A stretch of 23,308 bases of DNA from Nemertoderma westbladi (taxonomy: Eukaryota; Xenacoelomorpha; Nemertodermatida; Nemertodermatidae). The notes below the pieces were generated by a model. It was given only the letters and a program-made list of their open reading frames with translations. It did no database searches and had not been told where the DNA came from. The position numbers were made by a program, and so were the translations under genes. Positions 8,827-22,115 of the stretch are shown here, in pieces; the first letter of the stretch is position 1, and every line of letters starts with the position of its first letter. Location of the stretch: assembly GCA_032718475.1 (NCBI GenBank), contig JAUCBJ010000552.1, positions 1-23,308 of the forward strand, read 5' to 3'.

Positions 8827-9278
8827 CCCAGTAGGCCTAATTAAGTTAATTAGTGAGAAAAGCAGTTTATATTTTATAACTAAAAGGGAGAATAAATGAT
8901 CTAGAAATCCAGTAATTTGAATTTAAACGGATCTGCGTTCTTACTGTACCTTGTACATTGTGTACACGGTTCGCCTTGACTGACCGTAATACGAAGTAAG
9001 CAAGGTTATCAATACGGGTACTACTGTAATATTTGAACCCTTGTGGTGTCCCCCTATGTGGCGAGAGACTCGAGAACAGCTGAGTTCCTCCACGCAAATT
9101 ATATTTCAGACTTTTTACCAAGTTTGGTATAATTTTCATAAAATATTGACTGAGTTATTAGCCTTCAAACATTATCCTCTAACAGACTGACAGACATACA
9201 GACCGTCCGACAGACTACGATTGAAACAGCGTTGCCGGTATGCTAAGCTTGCTCACATCGCCCCCTCAATGCTATGGC
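8827..9278 (+). other. Non-coding stretch between exon D and the 62-bp array
   Basis: Probably the start of the next intron. A loose cagac-type low-complexity run lies at 9184-9216. I looked for the missing second half of the ShKT domain (a cluster of three Cys codons with x3, x2 spacing) and did not find it. Minus-strand 8867-9139 is open but has no recognisable domain. Confidence 0.5.
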
Positions 9279-11953
9279 CCTTCTATAACTTACTTTTTGG
9301 TTAATGTGAAGAAGAGGCCACCATGTACTTTATGTATTCCTTCTGTAACTATTACCTTTATGTTATTGTGAAGAAGAGGCCACCATGTACTTTATGTATT
9401 CCTTCAGTAAATATTACCTTTAGGTTATTGTGAAGAAGAGGCCACCATGTACTTTATGTATTCCTTCTGTAACTATTACTTTTAGGTTATTGTGAAGAAG
9501 AGGCCACCATGTACTTTATGTATTCCTTCTGTAACTATTACCTTTATGTTATTGTGAAGAAGAGGCCACCATGTACTTTATGTATTCCTTCTGTAACTAT
9601 TACTTTTAGGTTATTGTGAAGAAGAGGCCACCATTTACTTTATGTATTCCTTCAGTAACTATTACCTTTATGTTATTGTGAAGAAGAGGCCACCATGTAC
9701 TTTATGTATTCCTTCAGTAAATATTACCTTTAGGTTATTGTGAAGAAGAGGCCACCATGTACATTATGTATTCCTTCAGTAACCATTACTTTTAGGTTAT
9801 TGTGAAGAAGAGGCCACCATGTACTTTATGTATTCCTTCTGTAACTATTACCTTTAGGTTATTGTGAAAAAGAGGCCACCATGTACTTTATGTATTCCTT
9901 CACCTTTATGTTATTGTGAAGAAGAGGCCACCATGTACTTTATGTATTCCTTCAGTAACTATTACTTTTAGGTTATTGTGAAGAAGAGGCCACCATGTAC
10001 TTTATGTATTCCTTCAGTAACTATTACTTTTAGGTTATTGTGAAGAAGAGGCCACCATGTACTTTATGTATTCCTTCTGTAACTATTACTTTTAGGTTAT
10101 TGTGAAGAAGAGGCCACCATGTACTTTATGTATTCCTTCAGTAACTATTACATTTATGTTATTGTGAAGAAGAGGCCACCATGTACTTTATGTATTCCTT
10201 CTGTAACTATTACTTTTAGGTTATTGTGAAGAAGAGGCCACCATGTACTTTATGTATTCCTTCAGTAACTATTACTTTTAGGTTATTGTGAAGAAGAGGC
10301 CACCATGTACTTTATGTATTCCTTCAGTAACTATTACCTTTAGGTTATTGTGAAGAAGAGGCCACCATGTACTTTATGTATTCCTTCAGTAACTATTACC
10401 TTTAGGTTATTGTGAAGAAGAGGCCACCATGTACTTTATGTATTCCTTCTGTAACTATTACTTTTAGGTTATTGTGAAGAAGAGGCCACCATGTACTTTA
10501 TGTATTCCTTCAGTAACTATTACTTTTAGGTTATTGTGAAGAAGAGGCCACCATGTACTTTATGTATTCCTTCTGTAACTATTACCTTTAGGTTATTGTG
10601 AAGAAGAGGCCACCATGTACTTTATGTATTCCTTCAGTAACTATTACTTTTAGGTTATTGTGAAGAAGAGGCCACCATGTACTTTATGTATTCCTTCTGT
10701 AACTATTACCTTTAGGTTATTGTGAAGAAGAGGCCACCATGTACTTTATGTATTCCTTCAGTAACTATTACCTTTAGGTTATTGTGAAGAAGAGGCCACC
10801 ATGTACTTTATGTATTCCTTCTGTAACTATTACTTTTAGGTTATTGTGAAGAAGAGGCCACCATGTACTTTATGTATTCCTTCAGTAACTATTACTTTTA
10901 GGTTATTGTGAAGAAGAGGCCACCATGTACTTTATGTATTCCTTCTGTAACTATTACCTTTAGGTTATTGTGAAGAAGAGGCCACCATGTACTTTATGTA
11001 TTCCTTCTGTAACTATTACCTTTAGGTTATTGTGAAGAAGAGGCCACCATGTACTTTATGTATTCCTTCTGTAACTATTACCTTTAGGTTATTGTGAAGA
11101 AGAGGCCACCATGTACTTTATGTATTCCTTCTAACTATTACCTTTAGGTTATTGTGAAGAAGAGGCCACCATGTACTTTATGTATTCCTTCTGTAACTAT
11201 TACCTTTATGTTATTGTGAAGAAGAGGCCACCATGTACTTTATGTATTCCTTCTGTAACTATTACCTTTATGTTATTGTGAAGAAGAGGCCACCATGTAC
11301 TTTATGTATTCCTTCTGTAACTATTACTTTTAGGTTATTGTGAAGAAGAGGCCACCATGTACTTTATGTATTCCTTCAGTAACTATTACTTTTAGGTTAT
11401 TGTGAAGAAGAGGCCACCATGTACTTTATGTATTCCTTCTGTAACTATTACCTTTAGGTTATTGTGAAGAAGAGGCCACCATGTACTTTATGTATTCCTT
11501 CTGTAACTATTACCTTTAGGTTATTGTGAAGAAGAGGCCACCATGTACTTTATGTATTCCTTCTGTAACTATTACCTTTAGGTTATTGTGAAGAAGAGGC
11601 CACCATGTACTTTATGTATTCCTTCTGTAACTATTACCTTTATGTTATTGTGAAGAAGAGGCCACCATGTACTTTATGTATTCCTTCTGTAACTATTACC
11701 TTTATGTTATTGTGAAGTAGAGGCCACCATGTACTTTATGTATTCCTTCTGTAACTATTACCTTTATGTTATTGTGAAGAAGAGGCCACCATGTACTTTA
11801 TGTATTCCTTCTGTAACTATTACCTTTATGTTATTGTGAAGAAGAGGCCACCATGTACTTTATGTATTCCTTCTGTAACTATTACCTTTATGTTATTATG
11901 AAGAAGAGGCCACCATGTACTTTATGTATTCCTTCTGTAACTATTACCTTTAT

Positions 11954-14184
11954 GTTATTGTGAAGAAGAGGCCACCATGTACTTTATGTATTCCTTCTGT
12001 AACTATTACCTTTATGTTATTGTGAAGTAGAGGCCACCATGTACTTTATGTATTCCTTCTGTAACTATTACCTTTATGTTATTGTGAAGAAGAGGCCACC
12101 ATGTACTTTATGTATTCCTTCTGTAACTATTACCTTTATGTTATTGTGAAGAAGAGGCCACCATGTACTTTATGTATTCCTTCTGTAACTATTACCTTTA
12201 GGTTATTGTGAAGAAGAGGCCACCATGTACTTTATGTATTCCTTCTGTAACTATTACCTTTAGGTTATTGTGAAGAAGAGGCCACCATGTACTTTATGTA
12301 TTCCTTCTGTAACTATTACCTTTATGTTATTGTGAAGTAGAGGCCACCATGTACTTTATGTATTCCTTCTGTAACTATTACCTTTAAGTTATTGTGAAGA
12401 AGAGGCCACCATGTACTTTATGTATTCCTTCTGTAACTATTACTTTTATGTTATTGTGAAGAAGAGGCCACCTTGTACTTTATGTATTCCTTCTGTAACT
12501 ATTACCTTTAAGTTATTGTGAAGAAGAGGCCACCTTGTACTTTATGTATTCCTTCTGTAACTATTACCTTTATGTTATTGTGAAGAAGAGGCCACCATGT
12601 ACTTTATGTATTCCTTCTGTAACTATTACCTTTATGTTATTGTGAAGTAGAGGCCACCATGTACTTTATGTATTCCTTCTGTAACTATTACCTTTATGTT
12701 ATTGTGAAGTAGAGGCCACCATGTACTTTATGTATTCCTTCTGTAACTATTACCTTTATGTTATTGTGAAGTAGAGGCCACCATGTACTTTATGTATTCC
12801 TTCTGTAACTATTACCTTTAAGTTATTGTGAAGAAGAGGCCACCTTGTACTTTATGTATTCCTTCTGTAACTATTACCTTTATGTTATTGTGAAGAAGAG
12901 GCCACCATGTACGTTATGTATTCCTTCTGTAACTATTACCTTTATGTTATTGTGAAGAAGAGGCCACCATGTGCTTTATGTATTCCTTCTGCAACTATTA
13001 CTTTTATGTTATTGTGAAGAAGAGGCCACCTTGTACTTTATGTATTCCTTCTGTAACTATTACCTTTATGTTATTGTGAAGAAGAGGCCACCATGTACTT
13101 TATGTATTCCTTCTGTAACTATTACCTTTAGGTTATTGTGAAGAAGAGGCCACCATGTACTTTATGTATTCCTTCTGTAACTATTACCTTTATGTTATTG
13201 TGAAGAAGAGGCCACCATGTACTTTATGTATTCATTCTGTAACTATTACCTTTAGGTTATTGTGAAGAAGAGGCCACCATGTACTTTATGTATTCCTTTT
13301 GTAACTATTACCTTTAGGTTATTGTGAAGAAGAGGCCACCATGTACTTTATGTATTCCTTCTGTAACTATTACCTTTAGGTTATTGTGAAGAAGAGGCCA
13401 CCATGTACTTTATGTATTCCTTCTGTAACTATTACCTTTATGTTATTGTGAAGAAGAGGCCACCATGTACTTTATGTATTCCTTCTGTAACTATTACCTT
13501 TAGGTTATTGTGAAGAAGAGGCCACCATGTACTTTATGTATTCCTTTTGTAACTATTACCTTTAGGTTATTGTGAAGAAGAGGCCACCATGTACTTTATG
13601 TATTCCTTCTGTAACTATTACCTTTAGGTTATTGTGAAGAAGAGGCCACCATGTACTTTATGTATTCCTTCTGTAACTATAACCTTTAGGTTATTGTGAA
13701 GAAGAGGCCACCATGTACTTTATGTATTCCTTCTGTAACTATTACCTTTAGGTTATTGTGAAGAAGAGGCCACCATGTACTTTATGTATTCCTTCTGTAA
13801 CTATTACCTTTATGTTATTGTGAAGAAGTGGCCACCATGTACTTTATGTATTCCTTCTGTAACTATTACCTTTATGTTATTGTGAAGAAGAGGCCACCAT
13901 GTACTTTATGTATTCCTTCTGTAACTATTACCTTTAAGTTATTGTGAAGAAGAGGCCACCATGTACTTTATGTATTCCTTCTGTAACTATTACCTTTATG
14001 TTATTGTGAAGAAGAGGCCACCATGTGCTTTATGTATTCCTTCTGTAACTATTACCTTTATGTTATTGTGAAGAAGAGGCCACCATGTATTTTATGTATT
14101 CCTTCTGTAACTATTACCTTTAAGTTATTGTGAAGAAGAGGCCACCATGTACTTTATGTATTCCTTCTGTAACTATTACCTTTA
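11954..14184. repeat. Block duplication in the 62-bp array, first copy (offset 2170 bp)
   Basis: This stretch matches 14124-16354 at an offset of exactly 2170 bp (35 units). It carries the same private variants in the same order: gaagtag units, ccttgtac units, acgttatg (12911/15081), gtgctttatg with gcaacta, ttcattctg, gaagaagtg (13821/15991) and caccatgtat (14081/16251). The only difference found by eye is a at 13681 against t at 15851. It is therefore a recent tandem duplication of a 35-unit block. Confidence 0.9.
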
Positions 14185-16354
14185 TGTTATTGTGAAGTAG
14201 AGGCCACCATGTACTTTATGTATTCCTTCTGTAACTATTACCTTTATGTTATTGTGAAGAAGAGGCCACCATGTACTTTATGTATTCCTTCTGTAACTAT
14301 TACCTTTATGTTATTGTGAAGAAGAGGCCACCATGTACTTTATGTATTCCTTCTGTAACTATTACCTTTAGGTTATTGTGAAGAAGAGGCCACCATGTAC
14401 TTTATGTATTCCTTCTGTAACTATTACCTTTAGGTTATTGTGAAGAAGAGGCCACCATGTACTTTATGTATTCCTTCTGTAACTATTACCTTTATGTTAT
14501 TGTGAAGTAGAGGCCACCATGTACTTTATGTATTCCTTCTGTAACTATTACCTTTAAGTTATTGTGAAGAAGAGGCCACCATGTACTTTATGTATTCCTT
14601 CTGTAACTATTACTTTTATGTTATTGTGAAGAAGAGGCCACCTTGTACTTTATGTATTCCTTCTGTAACTATTACCTTTAAGTTATTGTGAAGAAGAGGC
14701 CACCTTGTACTTTATGTATTCCTTCTGTAACTATTACCTTTATGTTATTGTGAAGAAGAGGCCACCATGTACTTTATGTATTCCTTCTGTAACTATTACC
14801 TTTATGTTATTGTGAAGTAGAGGCCACCATGTACTTTATGTATTCCTTCTGTAACTATTACCTTTATGTTATTGTGAAGTAGAGGCCACCATGTACTTTA
14901 TGTATTCCTTCTGTAACTATTACCTTTATGTTATTGTGAAGTAGAGGCCACCATGTACTTTATGTATTCCTTCTGTAACTATTACCTTTAAGTTATTGTG
15001 AAGAAGAGGCCACCTTGTACTTTATGTATTCCTTCTGTAACTATTACCTTTATGTTATTGTGAAGAAGAGGCCACCATGTACGTTATGTATTCCTTCTGT
15101 AACTATTACCTTTATGTTATTGTGAAGAAGAGGCCACCATGTGCTTTATGTATTCCTTCTGCAACTATTACTTTTATGTTATTGTGAAGAAGAGGCCACC
15201 TTGTACTTTATGTATTCCTTCTGTAACTATTACCTTTATGTTATTGTGAAGAAGAGGCCACCATGTACTTTATGTATTCCTTCTGTAACTATTACCTTTA
15301 GGTTATTGTGAAGAAGAGGCCACCATGTACTTTATGTATTCCTTCTGTAACTATTACCTTTATGTTATTGTGAAGAAGAGGCCACCATGTACTTTATGTA
15401 TTCATTCTGTAACTATTACCTTTAGGTTATTGTGAAGAAGAGGCCACCATGTACTTTATGTATTCCTTTTGTAACTATTACCTTTAGGTTATTGTGAAGA
15501 AGAGGCCACCATGTACTTTATGTATTCCTTCTGTAACTATTACCTTTAGGTTATTGTGAAGAAGAGGCCACCATGTACTTTATGTATTCCTTCTGTAACT
15601 ATTACCTTTATGTTATTGTGAAGAAGAGGCCACCATGTACTTTATGTATTCCTTCTGTAACTATTACCTTTAGGTTATTGTGAAGAAGAGGCCACCATGT
15701 ACTTTATGTATTCCTTTTGTAACTATTACCTTTAGGTTATTGTGAAGAAGAGGCCACCATGTACTTTATGTATTCCTTCTGTAACTATTACCTTTAGGTT
15801 ATTGTGAAGAAGAGGCCACCATGTACTTTATGTATTCCTTCTGTAACTATTACCTTTAGGTTATTGTGAAGAAGAGGCCACCATGTACTTTATGTATTCC
15901 TTCTGTAACTATTACCTTTAGGTTATTGTGAAGAAGAGGCCACCATGTACTTTATGTATTCCTTCTGTAACTATTACCTTTATGTTATTGTGAAGAAGTG
16001 GCCACCATGTACTTTATGTATTCCTTCTGTAACTATTACCTTTATGTTATTGTGAAGAAGAGGCCACCATGTACTTTATGTATTCCTTCTGTAACTATTA
16101 CCTTTAAGTTATTGTGAAGAAGAGGCCACCATGTACTTTATGTATTCCTTCTGTAACTATTACCTTTATGTTATTGTGAAGAAGAGGCCACCATGTGCTT
16201 TATGTATTCCTTCTGTAACTATTACCTTTATGTTATTGTGAAGAAGAGGCCACCATGTATTTTATGTATTCCTTCTGTAACTATTACCTTTAAGTTATTG
16301 TGAAGAAGAGGCCACCATGTACTTTATGTATTCCTTCTGTAACTATTACCTTTA
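14124..16354. repeat. Block duplication in the 62-bp array, second copy (offset 2170 bp)
   Basis: Partner of 11954-14184. The match ends where tttaggttat at 16351 replaces tttatgttat at 14181. The two matches overlap by one unit, as expected for unequal exchange between misaligned repeats. Confidence 0.9.
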
Positions 16355-18705
16355 GGTTATTGTGAAGAAGAGGCCACCATGTACTTTATGTATTCCTTCT
16401 GTAACTATTACCTTTATGTTATTGTGAAGAAGAGGCCACCATGTACTTTATGTATTCCTTTTGTAACTATTACCTTTAGGTTATTGTGAAGAAGAGGCCA
16501 CCATGTACTTTATGTATTCCTTCAGTAACTATTACCTTTAGGTTATTGTGAAGAAGAGGCCACCATGTACTTTATGTATTCCTTTTGTAACTATTACCTT
16601 TATGTTATTGTGAAGAAGAGGCCACCATGTACTTTATGTATTCCTTCTGTAACTATTACCTTTAGGTTATTGTGAAGAAGAGGCCACCATGTACTTTATG
16701 TATTCCTTTTGTAACTATTACCTTTATGTTATTGTGAAGAAGAGGCCACCATGTACTTTATGTATTCCTTCTGTAACTATTACCTTTAGGTTATTGTGAA
16801 GAAGAGGCCACCATGTACTTTATGTATTCCTTCAGTAACTATTACCTTTAGGTTATTGTGAAGAAGAGGCCACCATGTACTTTATGTATTCCTTTTGTAA
16901 CTATTACCTTTAGGTTATTGTGAAGAAGAGGCCACCATGTACTTTATGTATTCCTTCTGTAATTATTACCTTTAGGTTATTGTGAAGAAGAGGCCACCAT
17001 GTACTTTATGTATTCCTTCTGTAACTATTACCTTTATGTTATTGTGAAGAAGAGGCCACCATGTACTTTATGTATTCCTTTTGTAACTATTACCTTTATG
17101 TTATTGTGAAGAAGAGGCCACCATGTACTTTATGTATTCCTTCTGTAACTATTACCTTTATGTTATTGTGAAGAAGAGGCCACCATGTACTTTATGTATT
17201 CCTTTTGTAACTATTACCTTTATGTTATTGTGAAGAAGAGGCCACCATGTACTTTATGTATTCCTTTTGTAACTATTACCTTTATGTTATTGTGAAGAAG
17301 AGGCCACCATGTACTTTATGTATTCCTTTTGTAACTATTACCTTTATGTTATTGTGAAGAAGAGGCCACCATGTACTTTATGTATTCCTTTTGTAACTAT
17401 TACCTTTATGTTATTGTGAAGAAGAGGCCACCATGTACTTTATGTATTCCTTTTGTAACTATTACCTTTATGTTATTGTGAAGAAGAGGCCACCATGTAC
17501 TTTATGTATTCCTTCTGTAACTATTACCTTTATATTATTGTGAAGAAGAGGCCACCATGTATTTTATGTATTCCTTTTGTAACTATTACCTTTAGGTTAT
17601 TGTGAAGAAGAGGCCACCATGTACTTAATGTATTCCTTCAGTAACTATTACCTTTAGGTTATTGTGAAGAAGAGGCCACCATGTACTTTATGTATTCCTT
17701 TTGTAACTATTACCTTTATGTTATTGTGAAGAAGAGGCCACCATGTACTTTATGTATTCCTTCTGTAACTATTACCTTTAGGTTATTGTGAAGAAGAGGC
17801 CACCATGTACTTTATGTATTCCTTTTGTAACTATTACCTTTATGTTATTGTGAAGAAGAGGCCACCATGTACTTTATGTATTCCTTCAGTAACTATTACC
17901 TTTAGGTTATTGTGAAGAAGAGGCCACCATGTACTTTATGTATTCCTTCTGTAACTATTACCTTTAGGTTATTGTGAAGAAGAGGCCACCATGTACTTTA
18001 TGTATTCCTTCTGTAATTATTACCTTTAGGTTATTGTGAAGAAGAGGCCACCATGTACTTTATGTATTCCTTCTGTAACTATTACCTTTATGTTATTGTG
18101 AAGAAGAGGCCACCATGTACTTTATGTATTCCTTCTGTAACTATTACCTTTAGGTTATTGTGAAGAAGAGGCCACCATGTACTTTATGTATTCCTTTTGT
18201 AACTATTACCTTTAGGTTATTGTGAAGAAGAGGCCACCATGTACTTTATGTATTCCTTCTGTAATTATTACCTTTAGGTTATTGTGAAGAAGAGGCCACC
18301 ATGTACTTTATGTATTCCTTCTGTAACTATTACCTTTATGTTATTGTGAAGAAGAGGCCACCATGTACTTTATGTATTCCTTTTGTAACTATTACCTTTA
18401 TGTTATTGTGAAGAAGAGGCCACCATGTACTTTATGTATTCCTTCTGTAACTATTACCTTTATGTTATTGTGAAGAAGAGGCCACCATGTACTTTATGTA
18501 TTCCTTTTGTAACTATTACCTTTATGTTATTGTGAAGAAGAGGCCACCATGTACTTTATGTATTCCTTTTGTAACTATTACCTTTATGTTATTGTGAAGA
18601 AGAGGCCACCATGTACTTTATGTATTCCTTTTGTAACTATTACCTTTATGTTATTGTGAAGAAGAGGCCACCATGTACTTTATGTATTCCTTCTGTAACT
18701 ATTAC
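16261..18705. repeat. Second block duplication in the array, first copy (offset 2852 bp)
   Basis: Matches 19113-21557 at an offset of 2852 bp (46 units). Shared private variants include gtaattatt units (16960/19812 and 18014/20866), tatattattg followed by gtattttatg (17531/20383), and gtacttaatg (17621/20473). The order of ctgtaac, cagtaac and ttgtaac units agrees wherever I compared it. The match breaks at 16260/19112 and 18706/21558. This is a separate event from the 2170-bp duplication. Confidence 0.82.
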
Positions 18706-19112
18706 TTTTATGTTATTGTGAAGAAGAGGCCACCTTGTACTTTATGTATTCCTTCTGTAACTATTCACTTTATGTTATTGTGAAGAAGAGGCCACCATGT
18801 ACTTTATGTATTCCTTCTGTAACTATTACCTTTAGGTTATTGTGAAGAAGAGGCCACCATGTACTTTATGTATTCCTTCTGTAACTATTACCTTTATGTT
18901 ATTGTGAAGAAGAGGCCACCATGTACTTTATGTATTCCTTCTGTAACTATTACCTTTAAGTTATTGTGAAGAAGAGGCCACCATGTACTTTATGTATTCC
19001 TTCTGTAACTATTACCTTTATGTTATTGTGAAGAAGAGGCCACCATGTACTTTATGTATTCCTTCTGTAACTATTACCTTTATGTTATTGTGAAGAAGAG
19101 GCCACCATGTAC

Positions 19113-21557
19113 TTTATGTATTCCTTCTGTAACTATTACCTTTAAGTTATTGTGAAGAAGAGGCCACCATGTACTTTATGTATTCCTTCTGTAACTATTA
19201 CCTTTAGGTTATTGTGAAGAAGAGGCCACCATGTACTTTATGTATTCCTTCTGTAACTATTACCTTTATGTTATTGTGAAGAAGAGGCCACCATGTACTT
19301 TATGTATTCCTTTTGTAACTATTACCTTTAGGTTATTGTGAAGAAGAGGCCACCATGTACTTTATGTATTCCTTCAGTAACTATTACCTTTAGGTTATTG
19401 TGAAGAAGAGGCCACCATGTACTTTATGTATTCCTTTTGTAACTATTACCTTTATGTTATTGTGAAGAAGAGGCCACCATGTACTTTATGTATTCCTTCT
19501 GTAACTATTACCTTTAGGTTATTGTGAAGAAGAGGCCACCATGTACTTTATGTATTCCTTTTGTAACTATTACCTTTATGTTATTGTGAAGAAGAGGCCA
19601 CCATGTACTTTATGTATTCCTTCTGTAACTATTACCTTTAGGTTATTGTGAAGAAGAGGCCACCATGTACTTTATGTATTCCTTCAGTAACTATTACCTT
19701 TAGGTTATTGTGAAGAAGAGGCCACCATGTACTTTATGTATTCCTTTTGTAACTATTACCTTTAGGTTATTGTGAAGAAGAGGCCACCATGTACTTTATG
19801 TATTCCTTCTGTAATTATTACCTTTAGGTTATTGTGAAGAAGAGGCCACCATGTACTTTATGTATTCCTTCTGTAACTATTACCTTTATGTTATTGTGAA
19901 GAAGAGGCCACCATGTACTTTATGTATTCCTTTTGTAACTATTACCTTTATGTTATTGTGAAGAAGAGGCCACCATGTACTTTATGTATTCCTTCTGTAA
20001 CTATTACCTTTATGTTATTGTGAAGAAGAGGCCACCATGTACTTTATGTATTCCTTTTGTAACTATTACCTTTATGTTATTGTGAAGAAGAGGCCACCAT
20101 GTACTTTATGTATTCCTTTTGTAACTATTACCTTTATGTTATTGTGAAGAAGAGGCCACCATGTACTTTATGTATTCCTTTTGTAACTATTACCTTTATG
20201 TTATTGTGAAGAAGAGGCCACCATGTACTTTATGTATTCCTTTTGTAACTATTACCTTTATGTTATTGTGAAGAAGAGGCCACCATGTACTTTATGTATT
20301 CCTTTTGTAACTATTACCTTTATGTTATTGTGAAGAAGAGGCCACCATGTACTTTATGTATTCCTTCTGTAACTATTACCTTTATATTATTGTGAAGAAG
20401 AGGCCACCATGTATTTTATGTATTCCTTTTGTAACTATTACCTTTAGGTTATTGTGAAGAAGAGGCCACCATGTACTTAATGTATTCCTTCAGTAACTAT
20501 TACCTTTAGGTTATTGTGAAGAAGAGGCCACCATGTACTTTATGTATTCCTTTTGTAACTATTACCTTTATGTTATTGTGAAGAAGAGGCCACCATGTAC
20601 TTTATGTATTCCTTCTGTAACTATTACCTTTAGGTTATTGTGAAGAAGAGGCCACCATGTACTTTATGTATTCCTTTTGTAACTATTACCTTTATGTTAT
20701 TGTGAAGAAGAGGCCACCATGTACTTTATGTATTCCTTCAGTAACTATTACCTTTAGGTTATTGTGAAGAAGAGGCCACCATGTACTTTATGTATTCCTT
20801 CTGTAACTATTACCTTTAGGTTATTGTGAAGAAGAGGCCACCATGTACTTTATGTATTCCTTCTGTAATTATTACCTTTAGGTTATTGTGAAGAAGAGGC
20901 CACCATGTACTTTATGTATTCCTTCTGTAACTATTACCTTTATGTTATTGTGAAGAAGAGGCCACCATGTACTTTATGTATTCCTTCTGTAACTATTACC
21001 TTTAGGTTATTGTGAAGAAGAGGCCACCATGTACTTTATGTATTCCTTTTGTAACTATTACCTTTAGGTTATTGTGAAGAAGAGGCCACCATGTACTTTA
21101 TGTATTCCTTCTGTAATTATTACCTTTAGGTTATTGTGAAGAAGAGGCCACCATGTACTTTATGTATTCCTTCTGTAACTATTACCTTTATGTTATTGTG
21201 AAGAAGAGGCCACCATGTACTTTATGTATTCCTTTTGTAACTATTACCTTTATGTTATTGTGAAGAAGAGGCCACCATGTACTTTATGTATTCCTTCTGT
21301 AACTATTACCTTTATGTTATTGTGAAGAAGAGGCCACCATGTACTTTATGTATTCCTTTTGTAACTATTACCTTTATGTTATTGTGAAGAAGAGGCCACC
21401 ATGTACTTTATGTATTCCTTTTGTAACTATTACCTTTATGTTATTGTGAAGAAGAGGCCACCATGTACTTTATGTATTCCTTTTGTAACTATTACCTTTA
21501 TGTTATTGTGAAGAAGAGGCCACCATGTACTTTATGTATTCCTTCTGTAACTATTAC
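19113..21557. repeat. Second block duplication in the array, second copy (offset 2852 bp)
   Basis: Partner of 16261-18705, separated from it by about 0.4 kb of other 62-bp units. Positions were compared at diagnostic variants, not base by base throughout. Confidence 0.82.
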
Positions 21558-21996
21558 CTTTATGTTATTGTGAAGAAGAGGCCACCATGTACTTTATGTA
21601 TTCCTTTTGTAACTATTACCTTTATGTTATTGTGAAGAAGAGGCCACCATGTACTTTATGTATTCCTTTTGTAACTATTACCTTTATGTTATTGTGAAGA
21701 AGAGGCCACCATGTACTTTATGTATTCCTTTTGTAACTATTACCTTTAGGTTATTGTGAAGAAGAGGCCACCATGTACTTTATGTATTCCTTTTGTAACT
21801 ATTACCTTTAGGTTATTGTGAAGAAGAGGCCACCATGTACTTTATGTATTCCTTTTGTAACTATTACCTTTATGTTATTGTGAAGAAGAGGCCACCATGT
21901 ACTTTATGTATTCCTTTTGTAACTATTACCTTTATGTTATTGTGAAGAAGAGGCCACCATGTACTTTATGTATTCCTTCTGTAACTATTACCTTTA

Positions 21997-22030
21997 ACTA
22001 GAAAGGCATTTCCTAAAGGAAATGCAACCT
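21997..22030. other. Array exit with an 8-bp hairpin
   Basis: Right after the last 62-bp unit, gcatttcc (22006-22013) and ggaaatgc (22018-22025) form a perfect inverted repeat around taaa. It separates the minisatellite from the inverted-repeat-bounded segment that follows. Confidence 0.6.
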
Positions 22031-22115
22031 CGAAGCTAAGGAAAATTAAACAAAGGGCCACAATTTGGTTCGTTGCTTAGCCTAGTTTAGAAGCCTTTGC
22101 CAATAAATAACTTAT

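Larger units (their letters stand above)
9279..21996. repeat. 62-bp minisatellite array, about 205 copies, 12.7 kb
   Basis: A unit of 62 bp repeats almost without interruption. It has the core gaagaagaggccaccatgta, then ctttatgtattcctt, a variable ctgtaac/cagtaac/ttgtaac segment, and a variable tttagg/tttatg/tttaag end. The first copy is degenerate (9279-9300) and the last stops cleanly at 21996. Indels are rare: one copy lacks about 12 bp near 9900, and one lacks 2 bp near 11131. Units agree at about 95% or better. Since 62 is not a multiple of three, frames shift with each unit and no long protein is encoded. The array lies downstream of exon D, probably in the following intron, and by length is the largest feature of the window. 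Confidence 0.98.

Noticed and set aside
8867-9139. 90-codon minus-strand frame
   Set aside because: No domain or splice context; consistent with chance in non-coding DNA.
9279-21996. CRISPR array
   Set aside because: The 62-bp units are contiguous with no unique spacers, and the context is a eukaryotic intron-bearing locus.
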